Of a DNA stretch of 42,915 nucleotides, positions 16,694 to 26,324 are shown piece after piece; within the stretch, counting starts at the first letter, position 1, and each line of letters begins with the position of its first letter. This stretch comes from UBA1163 sp049513055 (lineage in GTDB: Bacteria > Desulfobacterota > BSN033 > UBA1163), in the NCBI GenBank assembly GCA_049513055.1, contig JBEKWN010000042.1, forward strand, positions 1-42,915, in the 5' to 3' direction. The translations under genes were made by a program, and so were the position numbers. The notes below the pieces were generated by a model. That model ran no database searches. It saw only the letters and a program-made list of their open reading frames with translations, and was not told the DNA's origin.

Positions 16694-16966
16694 ATGACGA
16701 AAGCGGAATTGATCGCCAGCATAGGGAAGGAGACCAAAATCTCGAAAGCGTCAGCTGAAAAAACTCTCAATGCATTTACCAATGCGGTGACGAAAGCGTT
16801 AAAGAAGGGGGATAAGTTGACCCTGACTGGATTTGGAACTTTCTCTGTGGCGAAGAGGAGGGCTAGGACAGGGAGGAATCCCCAAACCGGAAAGGAAATT
16901 AAGATACCCGCCACTAGAGTGGCAAAATTCAAAGCAGGCAATCTGCTTAAAGGTGCGGTAAAGTAA
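16694..16966 (+). CDS. hup: DNA-binding protein HU
   Basis: HU is the small dimeric nucleoid protein that bends DNA. The 90 residues match the family end to end: MTKAELIASIGKET, the dimer helices ASAEKTLNAFTNAVTKALKK, the core LTLTGFGTFSV, the arm signature RRARTGRNPQTGKEI and the closing AVK. Its Shine-Dalgarno GGAGGTGATT (16681-16690) is complementary to nearly the whole 16S 3' end. With its own promoter and terminator it is a monocistronic, presumably highly expressed gene. IHF is less likely, because the arm lacks IHF-specific residues as far as I can judge. Confidence 0.93.
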   Translation: MTKAELIASIGKETKISKASAEKTLNAFTNAVTKALKKGDKLTLTGFGTFSVAKRRARTGRNPQTGKEIKIPATRVAKFKAGNLLKGAVK

Positions 16967-17003
16967 TCCTTAATAAACTAAATCCTGTTTTATAAGTTTT
17001 AAT

Positions 17004-17040
17004 AAGAGGGGAGGAAGGTAGAATCCTCCCCTCTTTTGTT
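17004..17040 (+). terminator. Intrinsic terminator of HU
   Basis: A perfect 12-bp stem AAGAGGGGAGGA (17004-17015) / TCCTCCCCTCTT (17024-17035) with an 8-nt loop, followed by TTGTT. Confidence 0.88.
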
Positions 17041-17552
17041 ACCTGAAGGGACCGAGAAATTGCCATCTGAGAGATAGCATATTAACAGGTTATGAACATC
17101 GAAGTTTTGGAAGTTGCCTACTTGACCACAAGATGTTGTGTTCTCATAGTCAAAAACCACAAAAATGTAACCCATTGAAATTTAAATGTTTTTTTTTAAA
17201 TCATTTTATCCCTAAATTTAATTATATAAGGGAATTAAAGAGGTATGTAACGTTAAAACATTTTTTTCCACAGGATTTCCACATCAGGGGAAGCCATTCT
17301 TCCAAGCATTGATTTCTCTGCATCCGGGGATAGCACCGCCTTCTTTCCCTTGACCTTAAATCAATTGCCCCACTCATCATGTGGAGACCATGATGGAATC
17401 GATAAAAGATTGAGTCCCACTTGCCTATTATTTTTAGCTTGAAGTCGAATTTAGCGGAAAATGGAGAAGAGAAAGAAATGGAATTGAAAGATGGAAGGCT
17501 TTTTGTTATCTTCTTAGTAAGCAGAGTAAAGGATTCATCGTAGGGTAGACTA
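17041..17552. other. Gene-free gap upstream of selB
   Basis: About 510 nt without a convincing gene. An AT-rich tract at 17170-17235 includes a T-run and TATATAA and could hold the selB promoter. I looked for a selenocysteine tRNA, which sometimes neighbours selB, and saw no tRNA-like fold on either strand. Confidence 0.5.
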
Positions 17553-19484
17553 ATGAAACATGTCATTCTTGGGACCGCCGGGCACATCGACCATGGAAAA
17601 ACTTCCCTCGTGAAAGCCCTCACAGGTGTGGATACAGATAGATTGAAAGAAGAAAAGGAAAGGGGGATCACTATTGAGTTGGGATTCACTTTCTTAGACC
17701 TGCCCAGCGGGATACGATTGGGGATTATTGATGTGCCAGGCCACGAAAAGTTTGTTAAACATATGGTGGCGGGTGTTTGGGGGATCGACCTGGTTGCCTT
17801 AGTCATCGCTGCGGATGAAGGGATTATGCCACAGACGAGAGAGCATTTAGATATCTGTAGACTTTTGAAAGTAAAAAAAGGATTGATCGTTCTAACCAAA
17901 ATTGACCTGGTTGACCGTGAATTATTAGAGTTAGTTAAAGAGGAAGTGTCTGAAATTGTCCAAGATACATTTTTAAGAGGTGCCCCGATCCTTGCCGTTT
18001 CCTCCATGACTGGGGAGGGAATTCCTCAACTCCTTTCCACACTCGATCTTCTTTCACAAGAGATTGAGGCGAGGTCATCCAATGGTCTATTTCGTTTGCC
18101 GATCGACCGTGTCTTCGTCATGAAAGGTTTTGGAACAGTGGTAACAGGAACCATGATTTCCGGAAGCCTTTCATTAGGGGAGACAGTTCAAATCCTTCCT
18201 TCTGGCATAGAAGGGAAAGTCAGAACCCTCCAAGTCTATAGTCAAAGTGTCGAAAAGACCGTAGCAGGGGAAAGGGCGGCTGTTAACCTTCAGGGGATAG
18301 AAACTTCAGCGATTGAGAGGGGGGACGTTCTCATAAGGCCGAATACCCTTAGGCCTACTCAACTCATTGATGCTTATCTTGAATATTTACTGGATGCCCC
18401 ACGACCCTTAAAACACCGTACCAAACAGAGGTTTCATATTGGTACCACCCTCACGAATGCATCTATCTTCCTTCTTGATCGGGAAGAGTTGGCTCCAGGA
18501 GAAGGTGGGTTTGTCCAATTGAGATTGGAACGACCGGTGGTGGCTTTACCTCAGGACCGCTTTGTCATCCGCGGTTCTTCAGCCATCCAAACCATTGGAG
18601 GAGGGGTTATCCTGGACAGTCATCCAGACAAACATAGAAGGTATTCTTCGTCGGTGATCGCTGACCTGAGTCTCCTCAAAGACGGCACGAGTGAACAAGC
18701 CCTCCGACAGCATATTCATCATTCAGGGATGGGAGGCATTACCTTGGAAGCCCTATTGAACCGCGTTGAGATGCCACCCAGTGAGATCCAGTCGATCATC
18801 CGAAAGATGGCGGAGAAAGGGGATCTCCTATTAATTGATCCTGAAAAATTAAAAGTCATTGAAACGGGACAATATCAAGGATTGAAGGAAATAGTGTTGG
18901 CCCAATTGGGAGAATTCCATCGGCGATTTTCAATGAAATCTGGATTGTCCAAAGAGGAATTGAGGACAAAACTCCCTCCGGAGGTGGATGTTAAACTTTT
19001 TCAAATCCTCATCAATGAGCTCATCCGATCGAAAAAGGTTATATTGGAAAAAGATAAGTTGAGGCTTCCCGGTCACCAAATCTCATCTGTCGACGAGAAG
19101 GGTTTGGTCAAGCGGGTGGAGGCAGCTGTCCTAAAAGAGGGACTCCAACCGCCATCCCCGAAAGAATTGTCAGAGGAATGGTCTGAAAAGGAAGAAGAGG
19201 TTCGAGCCATTTTTGAGCATCTTGTTCATGAGGGGGTGCTGGTCAAGATTAAAAGTGAAATCTATTTACATCGAGTCCCCTTCGAAAATCTAAAAGAGGA
19301 ATTGGTCGCCTACTTAAAGAGCCATCAAGAGATTACCACCCCTCAATTTAAGGAGATGACCAAGGCCTCAAGAAAATATGCCATCCCATTGATTGAATAC
19401 TTTGATCAGATTAAAATGACGCTTCGATTAGGGGAGAAGAGAGTGCTGAGGGGTGCTTCCCGAAGTCCTGAAAAAAAGCTATGA
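17553..19484 (+). CDS. selB: Selenocysteine-specific elongation factor SelB
   Basis: SelB is the GTPase that delivers selenocysteyl-tRNA to UGA codons marked by a SECIS hairpin. The G domain opens with GHIDHGKTSLVKALTG (residues 10-25); DVPGHEKFVKHMV is the G3 box and TKID the G4 box. EF-Tu-like beta-barrel domains follow (FVMKGFGTVVTGT, then FVIRGSSAIQTIGGG). The last 270 residues are the winged-helix repeats that bind the SECIS RNA. 643 residues is the normal length. Its presence says the organism makes selenoproteins; selA, selD and the Sec tRNA are not in the window, and I found no convincing in-frame UGA candidate here. Confidence 0.95.
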   Translation: MKHVILGTAGHIDHGKTSLVKALTGVDTDRLKEEKERGITIELGFTFLDLPSGIRLGIIDVPGHEKFVKHMVAGVWGIDLVALVIAADEGIMPQTREHLDICRLLKVKKGLIVLTKIDLVDRELLELVKEEVSEIVQDTFLRGAPILAVSSMTGEGIPQLLSTLDLLSQEIEARSSNGLFRLPIDRVFVMKGFGTVVTGTMISGSLSLGETVQILPSGIEGKVRTLQVYSQSVEKTVAGERAAVNLQGIETSAIERGDVLIRPNTLRPTQLIDAYLEYLLDAPRPLKHRTKQRFHIGTTLTNASIFLLDREELAPGEGGFVQLRLERPVVALPQDRFVIRGSSAIQTIGGGVILDSHPDKHRRYSSSVIADLSLLKDGTSEQALRQHIHHSGMGGITLEALLNRVEMPPSEIQSIIRKMAEKGDLLLIDPEKLKVIETGQYQGLKEIVLAQLGEFHRRFSMKSGLSKEELRTKLPPEVDVKLFQILINELIRSKKVILEKDKLRLPGHQISSVDEKGLVKRVEAAVLKEGLQPPSPKELSEEWSEKEEEVRAIFEHLVHEGVLVKIKSEIYLHRVPFENLKEELVAYLKSHQEITTPQFKEMTKASRKYAIPLIEYFDQIKMTLRLGEKRVLRGASRSPEKKL

Positions 19485-19512
19485 TGACATTATCAATGAA
19501 AGGTGATTTAAG

Positions 19513-20214
19513 ATGACCAGGACAAAAAAGATTATAAAAAAGAAGTTAAAAGAGCCTGATGAATTTATTACTTTTACAGAAAAAACCTTTCTTTTCATCA
19601 CCCATCATTCTAAACCTATCGCAGTAGGGGGAGTCATTGTTCTGATCCTCCTATTATCTATCTTTTTCTTTCAACGGTGGGAGAAGAAAAATGAGGAAAG
19701 TGCTTACCAAATGTTTAATTTAGCCGTGGAAACTTACCAGATGGTGAGCGCTCCGAACCGGGAGGGATCACTTCAAGAATATAAAAATGTTTTAGAAAAA
19801 TTTAGTGAGGTCCTCACAAAATTCCCGAGAACTTCGTTTGGGAAACTCTCTATTTTGTATAAAGGAAACATCCATCTTCAGGTAGGTGAATTTGAAGAAG
19901 CCATTAAAGCCTATGAGAGTTTTCTCCAAAAAGTAAGGAAGGAAAAACTTTACCGGTCATTTGCTATGGAAGGTCTCGGTTATTCTTTTGAAGGGAAAAA
20001 GGATTATGAAAAGGCAATGAGTACTTATCAAAAAGTCGTCGATTGGGGTGAGAGTTTCCAGTTAGCGAATGCCTATTTTGGGATGGGTCGATGTTATGAA
20101 AAAATGGGGAAAAATAAGGAGGCAATCGAAAATTATAAGAATTTCTTAAAGGTTTCTCAAAAATCTCAAATAACTAATACTGTATTGAGAAAAATCTCTA
20201 ATCTTGAGAAATAA
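19513..20214 (+). CDS. TPR-containing inner-membrane protein (YfgM-like architecture)
   Basis: The 233-residue protein has a basic N-terminus, one transmembrane helix at about residues 36-56 (IAVGGVIVLILLLSIFFFQ) and then TPR-like helical pairs to the end (GEFEEAIKAYESFL, KDYEKAMSTYQKVV, GKNKEAIENYKNFL). This matches the YfgM or YbgF-like class of envelope proteins that assist periplasmic assembly; the precise role is unknown. It lies 29 nt after selB with AAAGGTGATTTAAG before ATG, and is probably co-transcribed with it. Confidence 0.82.
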   Translation: MTRTKKIIKKKLKEPDEFITFTEKTFLFITHHSKPIAVGGVIVLILLLSIFFFQRWEKKNEESAYQMFNLAVETYQMVSAPNREGSLQEYKNVLEKFSEVLTKFPRTSFGKLSILYKGNIHLQVGEFEEAIKAYESFLQKVRKEKLYRSFAMEGLGYSFEGKKDYEKAMSTYQKVVDWGESFQLANAYFGMGRCYEKMGKNKEAIENYKNFLKVSQKSQITNTVLRKISNLEK

Positions 20215-20239
20215 ATGGAGGCCAAGTTAAATATTTCAC

Positions 20240-20268
20240 TTGACAAAAACAGGTATTATTATGTATTT
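20240..20268 (+). promoter_or_regulatory. Possible promoter for iorAB
   Basis: A perfect TTGACA (20240-20245) lies 66 nt before iorA. The best -10 candidates (TATTTG or GTATTT at 17-18 nt spacing) are weak. Confidence 0.4.
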
Positions 20269-20311
20269 GTGACAATAATTACAAGTTCAATTTTGGATTA
20301 TGAGGTGATTT

Positions 20312-22138
20312 ATGAGAAAAGTAATGAGCGGGAATGAAGCCATTGCAAGGGGGGCTTTCGAGGCAGGTGTAAAAGTAGCCGCTGCTTATCCTGGGACTCC
20401 CAGTACAGAAATCTTAGAAACCATTGCACAGGAATACAAGGAGATTTATGCCGAGTGGTCTCCCAATGAAAAAGTCGCTTTGGAAGTTGCTTATGGGGCT
20501 TCTATGGCCGGCGCCAGGACAATCGCCTGCATGAAACATGTGGGGGTAAATGTGGCGGCAGACCCATTTATGACCCTTTCTTATGTGGGTGTGAATGGGG
20601 GTTTAGTCCTCGTCACCTGTGATGACCCAGAACTTTACAGTTCCCAGAACGAGCAGGATAACCGGCATTATGCCAGATTTGCGAAAGTTCCCATGTTTGA
20701 ACCAAGTGACAGCCAGGAAGCAAAAGATTTTATAAAACTGGGTTTTGAGGTGAGTGAAAAATTTGATACTCCAGTGATGGTGAGAAGTGTTACCCGAATT
20801 TCCCATGCGAAAGGCATTGTAGAGCCGCAGGATCCTGTGATCCCCCCGGTGCCTATTGAGATCAAAAAAGATACAGCAAAATATACCATGTTACCCTCCT
20901 TTGCTCGGATTCGACACGCCTTTATCGAGGAGCGTTTTCTCAGATTAAAGGAATTTGCTGAGCAATTTCAGGGGAATCGAATGGAGATTAACGACCCAAC
21001 GATTGGGATTATTTCTGCGGGGATCTCCTATCAATATGCAAAGGAAGTCTATCCAAATTATTCTTACCTTAAACTGGGTATGGTATGGCCTCTCCCCAAA
21101 AATTTAATTGGAGAGTTCTTTAAAAAAGTGAAAAAGGTTTATATCGTAGAGGAGCTGGATCCTTTCCTGGAAGAAAATATCAGGGCCATGGGGTTCAAAC
21201 CTAAAGGGGGGAAGAACCTCTTCCCCATTTGTGGCGAACTGAACCCCTTTCTCATTGAGAAAGGGATGTTGGGGAAGAAATTTAAGCCGCCCAAGCCTTT
21301 CTTTAAAGAACCACTTCCTCCGAGGCCACCCAATTTGTGTCCAGGATGCCCTCATCGGGGAGTCTTCCATGTTTTGAGGAAGCTGAAAGTTTTCACGTCT
21401 GGTGACATTGGATGCTATACTTTGGGCGCTTATCCCCCTTTAAATGTGATCAATAGCAATATCTGCATGGGATCGAGTATTGGCGGTGCACATGGCATGG
21501 CTAAGGCATTGGGGGAAAAAGGGAAGGGGAAGATTGTTGGCATCATTGGAGACGCCACATTCCTCCATGCGGGAGTCCATCCTTTAATGGACGTGGGGTA
21601 CAATAGAAGTTACGCCACCATTATCATCTTGGATAATCGAACCACAGGCATGACAGGGCAGCAAGAGCATCCGGCGACAGGATATACCATCAGAGGAGAG
21701 AAAACACACCGGATCGATTTCGTCGAATTGGGTCGTGCATTAGGAATTGAGAATCCGAGGAAGGTGAATCCATGGAATTTGGAAGAGACGGAACAAGTGA
21801 TCAAGGAAGAACTCGAAAAGGACGAACCTTCCCTGGTTGTGAGTGAAGGTCCTTGTACACTCCTTCGAAGGGCATTTAAGAAATATAATAAACCTCTCCA
21901 GGTGGATTCCACCAAATGTATTGGATGTAAAACCTGTGTCAACTTAGGTTGCCCTGCCATTTCCTATCAATTGGTGGAAGGGGAGATGGCGATAACGGCG
22001 GATGGAAAGAAACGTAAAGGAATCGCTTTCATTGAATCGAGTCTATGCCCGGGATGTCATGTCTGCTTTCAGGTATGTAAAATCGAAGCCATTCAGAGTC
22101 AGGAAGAAAAACCCATATTCGGTTTTGAGACCATGTAA
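20312..22138 (+). CDS. iorA: Indolepyruvate ferredoxin oxidoreductase, alpha subunit
   Basis: IorA with IorB oxidatively decarboxylates aryl-pyruvates (from Trp, Phe, Tyr) to aryl-acetyl-CoA, reducing ferredoxin. The order of domains is the pyrimidine-binding domain (GNEAIARGAFEAGV, AAYPGTPSTEI, EVAYGASMAGAR), a linker, the TPP domain (LCPGCPHRGVF, GDIGCYTLG, GDATFLHAGV) and a C-terminal two-cluster ferredoxin (KCIGCKTCVNLGCP and LCPGCHVCFQVC). 608 residues is normal. The Shine-Dalgarno is GAGGTGATTT. It forms an operon with iorB. Confidence 0.95.
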   Translation: MRKVMSGNEAIARGAFEAGVKVAAAYPGTPSTEILETIAQEYKEIYAEWSPNEKVALEVAYGASMAGARTIACMKHVGVNVAADPFMTLSYVGVNGGLVLVTCDDPELYSSQNEQDNRHYARFAKVPMFEPSDSQEAKDFIKLGFEVSEKFDTPVMVRSVTRISHAKGIVEPQDPVIPPVPIEIKKDTAKYTMLPSFARIRHAFIEERFLRLKEFAEQFQGNRMEINDPTIGIISAGISYQYAKEVYPNYSYLKLGMVWPLPKNLIGEFFKKVKKVYIVEELDPFLEENIRAMGFKPKGGKNLFPICGELNPFLIEKGMLGKKFKPPKPFFKEPLPPRPPNLCPGCPHRGVFHVLRKLKVFTSGDIGCYTLGAYPPLNVINSNICMGSSIGGAHGMAKALGEKGKGKIVGIIGDATFLHAGVHPLMDVGYNRSYATIIILDNRTTGMTGQQEHPATGYTIRGEKTHRIDFVELGRALGIENPRKVNPWNLEETEQVIKEELEKDEPSLVVSEGPCTLLRRAFKKYNKPLQVDSTKCIGCKTCVNLGCPAISYQLVEGEMAITADGKKRKGIAFIESSLCPGCHVCFQVCKIEAIQSQEEKPIFGFETM

Positions 22139-22161
22139 ATATTTTTAGACAGGGGGAAACA

Positions 22162-22752
22162 ATGGATCACATGACCACCAATATACTGGTTGCTGGCGTT
22201 GGAGGACAAGGGGTCATCTTAGCGAGTGACATCATGTCCGAAGTCTTTATGGAAGCAGGCTATGATGTGAAAAAGAGTGAGGTTCACGGAATGGCAATGA
22301 GGGGAGGGATCGTTACTTCCCATTTCCGTTTCGGCAAAAAAGTTTATTCCCCCCTCATCAAGCAAGGAGAAGTGGATATCCTTTTCGCCTTTGAACAATT
22401 GGAAGGACTTAGATGGGTTAACCATTTAAGACCTGACGGTAAGATCGTTATGAACGATCATAAAATAAACCCTCCAGCTGTCAATTTAGGAGAGATGGAA
22501 TATCCCAAAGCCATCCCTGAGATGATTCGGTCTAAAATTAAAAATTTTTATTTAGTAAAGGGAACGGAGATCGCCCTACAGTTAGGAGATGTCCGTGCAG
22601 CCAATGTGGTGCTCTTAGGCGGCATCTCTAAATTTTTTGAGGTGAATGAAGATCTCTGGTTAAAGACGATTCTGAATTACCTTCCCCCAAAAGTCCACGA
22701 ACTAAACAAAAAAGCTTTTTCCGCGGGAAGGGACCAAATCTCGCAATCTTAA
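22162..22752 (+). CDS. iorB: Indolepyruvate ferredoxin oxidoreductase, beta subunit
   Basis: The 196-residue gamma-type domain of the 2-oxoacid oxidoreductase family. The glycine-rich VAGVGGQGVILASDI is at the N-terminus, followed by KSEVHGMAMRGGIVTSHFRFG and DILFAFEQLEGLRW. It pairs with IorA 24 nt upstream and completes the CoA-dependent arylpyruvate:ferredoxin oxidoreductase. A second in-frame ATG (22171) is possible. The gene ends before a strong terminator. Confidence 0.94.
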   Translation: MDHMTTNILVAGVGGQGVILASDIMSEVFMEAGYDVKKSEVHGMAMRGGIVTSHFRFGKKVYSPLIKQGEVDILFAFEQLEGLRWVNHLRPDGKIVMNDHKINPPAVNLGEMEYPKAIPEMIRSKIKNFYLVKGTEIALQLGDVRAANVVLLGGISKFFEVNEDLWLKTILNYLPPKVHELNKKAFSAGRDQISQS

Positions 22753-22777
22753 TTGGATCGTTTTAAAAACTTGTTTT

Positions 22778-22822
22778 ACAAAGGGCGAACCCCCTAAAAT
22801 ACAGGGTTCGCCCTTTGTTTTT
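22778..22822 (+). terminator. Intrinsic terminator of iorAB
   Basis: A perfect 15-bp stem ACAAAGGGCGAACCC (22778-22792) / GGGTTCGCCCTTTGT (22804-22818) with an 11-nt loop, followed by a T-run. Confidence 0.92.
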
Positions 22823-22842
22823 AGGCTCTTTTCTTTTATAAT
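22815..22842 (+). promoter_or_regulatory. Possible promoter for the M16 peptidase gene, overlapping the terminator
   Basis: A perfect TATAAT (22837-22842) has a weak TTGTTT 16 nt upstream, inside the right arm and T-run of the iorAB terminator. Initiation near 22849 would leave about 20 nt before the preferred start at 22870. Confidence 0.4.
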
Positions 22843-22869
22843 TTTCACATGAATGGAGGAAAGAAACAG

Positions 22870-25512
22870 ATGAGAAGCAGACGATATTTTCTTACGATCA
22901 TCCTCTTAATCATGGTGATTTGCTTAGAGGGAATTGAATTTTCTTTCTCAAAGGATCGATTTCGTCAATTTTCGATGGACAATGGATTAAAGGTGATCCT
23001 GGAGGAGAATAAAACCTCGCCTGTGGTAGCCCTTCAAGTCTGGGTAAAAGTAGGTAGTGCCGATGAAAGCGATCAAGAGGCAGGGATGTGCCATTTTATC
23101 GAACATATGCTCTTTAAAGGGACAGAAAAGAGGAAGGTCCGCGAGGCAGCAAGGGAGATTGAGTCATTAGGAGGGACCATCAATGCTTATACTTCCTATG
23201 ATCAGACCGTCTACCATATTACTATTGCGAGCCGTTATGTTGAAACAGGACTGGATATTCTGAGCGATGCGATTCAACACTCCACCTTCGACCCCTTAGA
23301 GTTGGAAAGGGAAAGGGAGGTGATCTTAGAGGAGGTTCGCAGGGGGGAGGACGATCCTTCCAGAAGACTTTTCAAGCAGACGATGGCCATTCTTTATCGC
23401 CAGCATCCCTACCGTAGACCCGTCATTGGATATGAAAAAACGATACGTTCCATCCAAAGAGATAAGATGGTCTCATTTTTTAAAAAATGGTATGCACCGA
23501 ACCATATAGTCCTCATTGCTGTGGGGGATTTTAACACAGATGAGATGGAAGGAAAGATGAGAAGTATCTTCAAAGATTTTAAACCATCTACTGATAGCCT
23601 TCCTCATAGGATTCCAGAACCTAAACAAGAAGAGATTCGGGCCATGATCTCTCACGGTAATTTTAAAGAAACCTATCTTCAGATTGCCCTTCCTATTCCT
23701 TCAGCCAGAGACGAAGATACTCCAGCCCTCGATGCTCTCTCCTATCTTTTAGGAGGAGGAGAACCATCCCGGTTGGTCCAGAAGGTTAAACTTGAAAGGG
23801 GACTGGTCCACTCCATTTATGCCTCTTCCTATACCCCCAAAGACCCAGGACTCTTTATCATTGGAGCAACCCTTCCTGCTGAGAATGTTGAAAGGGCGTT
23901 CAAAGCCATTTTGGAAGAAGTCATTCGTCTGAAGGCAGAAGGAGTGACCGTGGAAGAGTTGCACCGTGTTAAAGTGAATATTGAAAGCGATCTCATTTAT
24001 AGCCGACAGACGGTTCAAGGTCAGGCTGGGAAAATAGGGTTTTATGAGGTGACTGCAGGCGATGTTCAATTCGAAAAGGAATATATGAGGAGGATCGCTC
24101 TTCTCCAAAATGAGGATATTCAAAAGGTTTTAACGAAATATTTTAAGAACCACCAGTTGAGCATCAGTATCTTAGCACCCGATGAAAAAACTGATTTTTT
24201 TAAGAATCTATCTTTAAAATCGATGGGGGAGAAGGGAAGCCTGAATGGGGCTCTGGTCGAGAAAAAATCGCCGATTTTCAAAACCGTTCTCGATAATGGG
24301 ATTCGGCTCATCGTGAAGGAGAATCCATCCCTTCCCATTGTCACCCTTCAAGTTTCTTTCCTGGGCGGGGTTCGGTTTGAAGAGGAGTTCCAAAACGGGA
24401 TTAACTCTTTTTTGGCTGTCATGGTGACCAAAGGGACAAGAAATCAGAGCAGCCTTGAGATTGCAAAAAAGGTGGAGAGAATGGCAGGTTCTCTCAATGG
24501 TTTTTCTGGCTATAACAGCTTTGGTTTTACCTTTACTTTTTTAAGCCAGCATTTTGAGGAGGCTTTTACCTTATTGACAGAGGTGATCCGACAACCCTCT
24601 TTTGACAAAGAAGAGATGGAGAAGAGAAGGCGGTTGATCCTGGCTTCCATTCAGCAGCAGGAAGACGATTTGTCCCGTCTCGTATTCAAACTATTTAGAA
24701 ATACTCTTTACGAAAAGCATCCTTATCGGATGGATCCCTTAGGGACTCTTGATTCCATACGGAAATTAACCCAAAAAGATTTAAAAGAATATTATCAGCG
24801 CATTGCTGTTCCAGAAAATATGGTCTTTACCGTGGTTGGAGATATAGATCAAAAACAGGTCGTTCTTGCCATCAAAAAAGGGTTGGGGGACTTCAAAAGA
24901 GAACCCCTTCTCACGCCTTCCATTTCACAGGAACCACCTCTTCAGAAAAAGAGAAAGGTTGAGATGCATAAGGTGAAGGAACAGGCTCATTTTGTTCTCG
25001 GGTTCTTAGGCGTCTCATTTAACCACCCGGATAGCTATGCTTTAACGGTTTTAGGTGCTGCCCTATCCGGCCAAGGAGGGAGATTATTTCATGAATTAAG
25101 AGATAAGGAAAGCCTGGCCTATGCCTTGGATTTTATGGCAAACCCGAATCTCGATCCAGGATTTATTGGAATCTATATGGGAATTCATCCCAATAAATTG
25201 GAGACAGCCATTGAAGCGGGTCTGAGGGAGTTGAAAAAAGTGAAAGAGGAAGGACTGTCAGAAGAGGAGGTGGACAGGGCGAAGAAGTACCTCATTGGTA
25301 ATTTTGAAATTGGACTTCAAACCACTGGGGCGCAAGCCAATCAAATGTCACTCGATGAACTTTATGGGTTGGGATTTGATCATTATCAAAAATATCCTCA
25401 GGAGATACAAAAGATAACCAAAGTGGATGTCAACCGAGTGGCAAAAAAATATATCAATTTAGAGGCCTATGCAATCGCCATCATTCGACCCCCATTGGGT
25501 AAAAAAGAATGA
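22870..25512 (+). CDS. M16-family zinc peptidase, two-domain fusion
   Basis: A pitrilysin/processing-peptidase homologue of 880 residues. An N-terminal hydrophobic segment (FLTIILLIMVICL) suggests export to the periplasm. The first M16 unit has the inverted zinc motif HFIEH (His75, Glu78, His79) with the third ligand Glu about 76 residues on, in REVILEEVRRGED. The second unit, from about residue 440, repeats the fold (FKTVLDNGIRLIVKEN), but the zinc site is gone (FLAVMVTKGT), so it is the inactive partner half. The start is ATG 22870, with GGAGG 10 nt upstream; an in-frame ATG at 22849 is the alternative. The substrate is unknown. The stop overlaps the next gene's ATG. Confidence 0.9.
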   Translation: MRSRRYFLTIILLIMVICLEGIEFSFSKDRFRQFSMDNGLKVILEENKTSPVVALQVWVKVGSADESDQEAGMCHFIEHMLFKGTEKRKVREAAREIESLGGTINAYTSYDQTVYHITIASRYVETGLDILSDAIQHSTFDPLELEREREVILEEVRRGEDDPSRRLFKQTMAILYRQHPYRRPVIGYEKTIRSIQRDKMVSFFKKWYAPNHIVLIAVGDFNTDEMEGKMRSIFKDFKPSTDSLPHRIPEPKQEEIRAMISHGNFKETYLQIALPIPSARDEDTPALDALSYLLGGGEPSRLVQKVKLERGLVHSIYASSYTPKDPGLFIIGATLPAENVERAFKAILEEVIRLKAEGVTVEELHRVKVNIESDLIYSRQTVQGQAGKIGFYEVTAGDVQFEKEYMRRIALLQNEDIQKVLTKYFKNHQLSISILAPDEKTDFFKNLSLKSMGEKGSLNGALVEKKSPIFKTVLDNGIRLIVKENPSLPIVTLQVSFLGGVRFEEEFQNGINSFLAVMVTKGTRNQSSLEIAKKVERMAGSLNGFSGYNSFGFTFTFLSQHFEEAFTLLTEVIRQPSFDKEEMEKRRRLILASIQQQEDDLSRLVFKLFRNTLYEKHPYRMDPLGTLDSIRKLTQKDLKEYYQRIAVPENMVFTVVGDIDQKQVVLAIKKGLGDFKREPLLTPSISQEPPLQKKRKVEMHKVKEQAHFVLGFLGVSFNHPDSYALTVLGAALSGQGGRLFHELRDKESLAYALDFMANPNLDPGFIGIYMGIHPNKLETAIEAGLRELKKVKEEGLSEEEVDRAKKYLIGNFEIGLQTTGAQANQMSLDELYGLGFDHYQKYPQEIQKITKVDVNRVAKKYINLEAYAIAIIRPPLGKKE

Positions 25513-26324
25513 CCAGCCGACTCCGGATCCCCTGTTTTTCACTGAAGCATACCTTGGAATGTGGACAATTTTTTCGATTTACCAAGTTCCTCGATACCTA
25601 CATGGTTCAATCCTCGGATCGGATTTTTCCCCTCTGGCAAAAGGGAGAATTCCTTTTCTATGAGGGAGTCGAAGAAGCTTTCCTAATCCAATTTTTCAGG
25701 ATGGATGAAGATTTAGATTTTATTTATAAGGAAATCGACCAGGACCCTGTCATTCATCAGGCCATAAAAAAATATCGAGGGATGAGACTGATTCGACAAG
25801 ATCCATGGGAATGTTTGATCTCTTTCTTGTGTTCCTCTGCTAAATCTATCTCCCATATACGCTCCATGATTGAGGTCCTTTGCAAATCTTCTGGGAGGAA
25901 GGTCTATCGGGGGAACTACATTGGTTACAGTTTTCCAGATCCTCACGGTATCGAAACTCCCCTTCAATTGGAACCGGTGAGGGCTGGTTTCAGAACAAAT
26001 TATTTGGTGAAGGTCAGCCACTGTATAGATCGGAGCCAGCTCCTCTCGCTAAAAGGTTTATCCTATAGAGAGGCGAGGGAACAATTGATGAACCTTTCCG
26101 GTGTTGGGAAGAAAGTGGCCGATTGCACGCTCCTCTACTCTTTGGATTTTCTTGAAGCCTTTCCGATGGATACTTGGATTAGAAAAGGGCTACAAAAGAT
26201 TTATTTTAAAGGGAAAAAGGTAGGCGAGAAAACGATGGAGGAATTTGTATCCAGCCATTTTGGCTCTTATGCAGGTTACGCGCAGCTCTATCTTTACCAT
26301 CTCTGGCGACATCATTCCTTCTGA
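25509..26324 (+). CDS. ogg: OGG1-type 8-oxoguanine DNA glycosylase/AP lyase
   Basis: A base-excision repair enzyme of the HhH-GPD superfamily, 271 residues. The OGG N-terminal domain (FSLKHTLECGQFFRF) is followed by the helix-hairpin-helix LSGVGKKVADCTLLYSLD, which contains the catalytic Lys, and by FPMDTWIRKGL, which contains the catalytic Asp. Together these match eukaryotic-type OGG1 rather than MutM. It overlaps the M16 gene by 4 nt (ATGA), so the two are translationally coupled; no functional reason for the pairing is visible. Confidence 0.88.
   Translation: MTSRLRIPCFSLKHTLECGQFFRFTKFLDTYMVQSSDRIFPLWQKGEFLFYEGVEEAFLIQFFRMDEDLDFIYKEIDQDPVIHQAIKKYRGMRLIRQDPWECLISFLCSSAKSISHIRSMIEVLCKSSGRKVYRGNYIGYSFPDPHGIETPLQLEPVRAGFRTNYLVKVSHCIDRSQLLSLKGLSYREAREQLMNLSGVGKKVADCTLLYSLDFLEAFPMDTWIRKGLQKIYFKGKKVGEKTMEEFVSSHFGSYAGYAQLYLYHLWRHHSF

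Noticed and set aside
17041..17552. Selenocysteine tRNA next to selB
   Set aside because: No cloverleaf arms, T-loop or CCA-like end found on either strand by eye.
17222..18007. Minus-strand open frame overlapping the selB start
   Set aside because: Most of it is antisense to the conserved SelB G domain, and the part outside selB has no recognisable motif.
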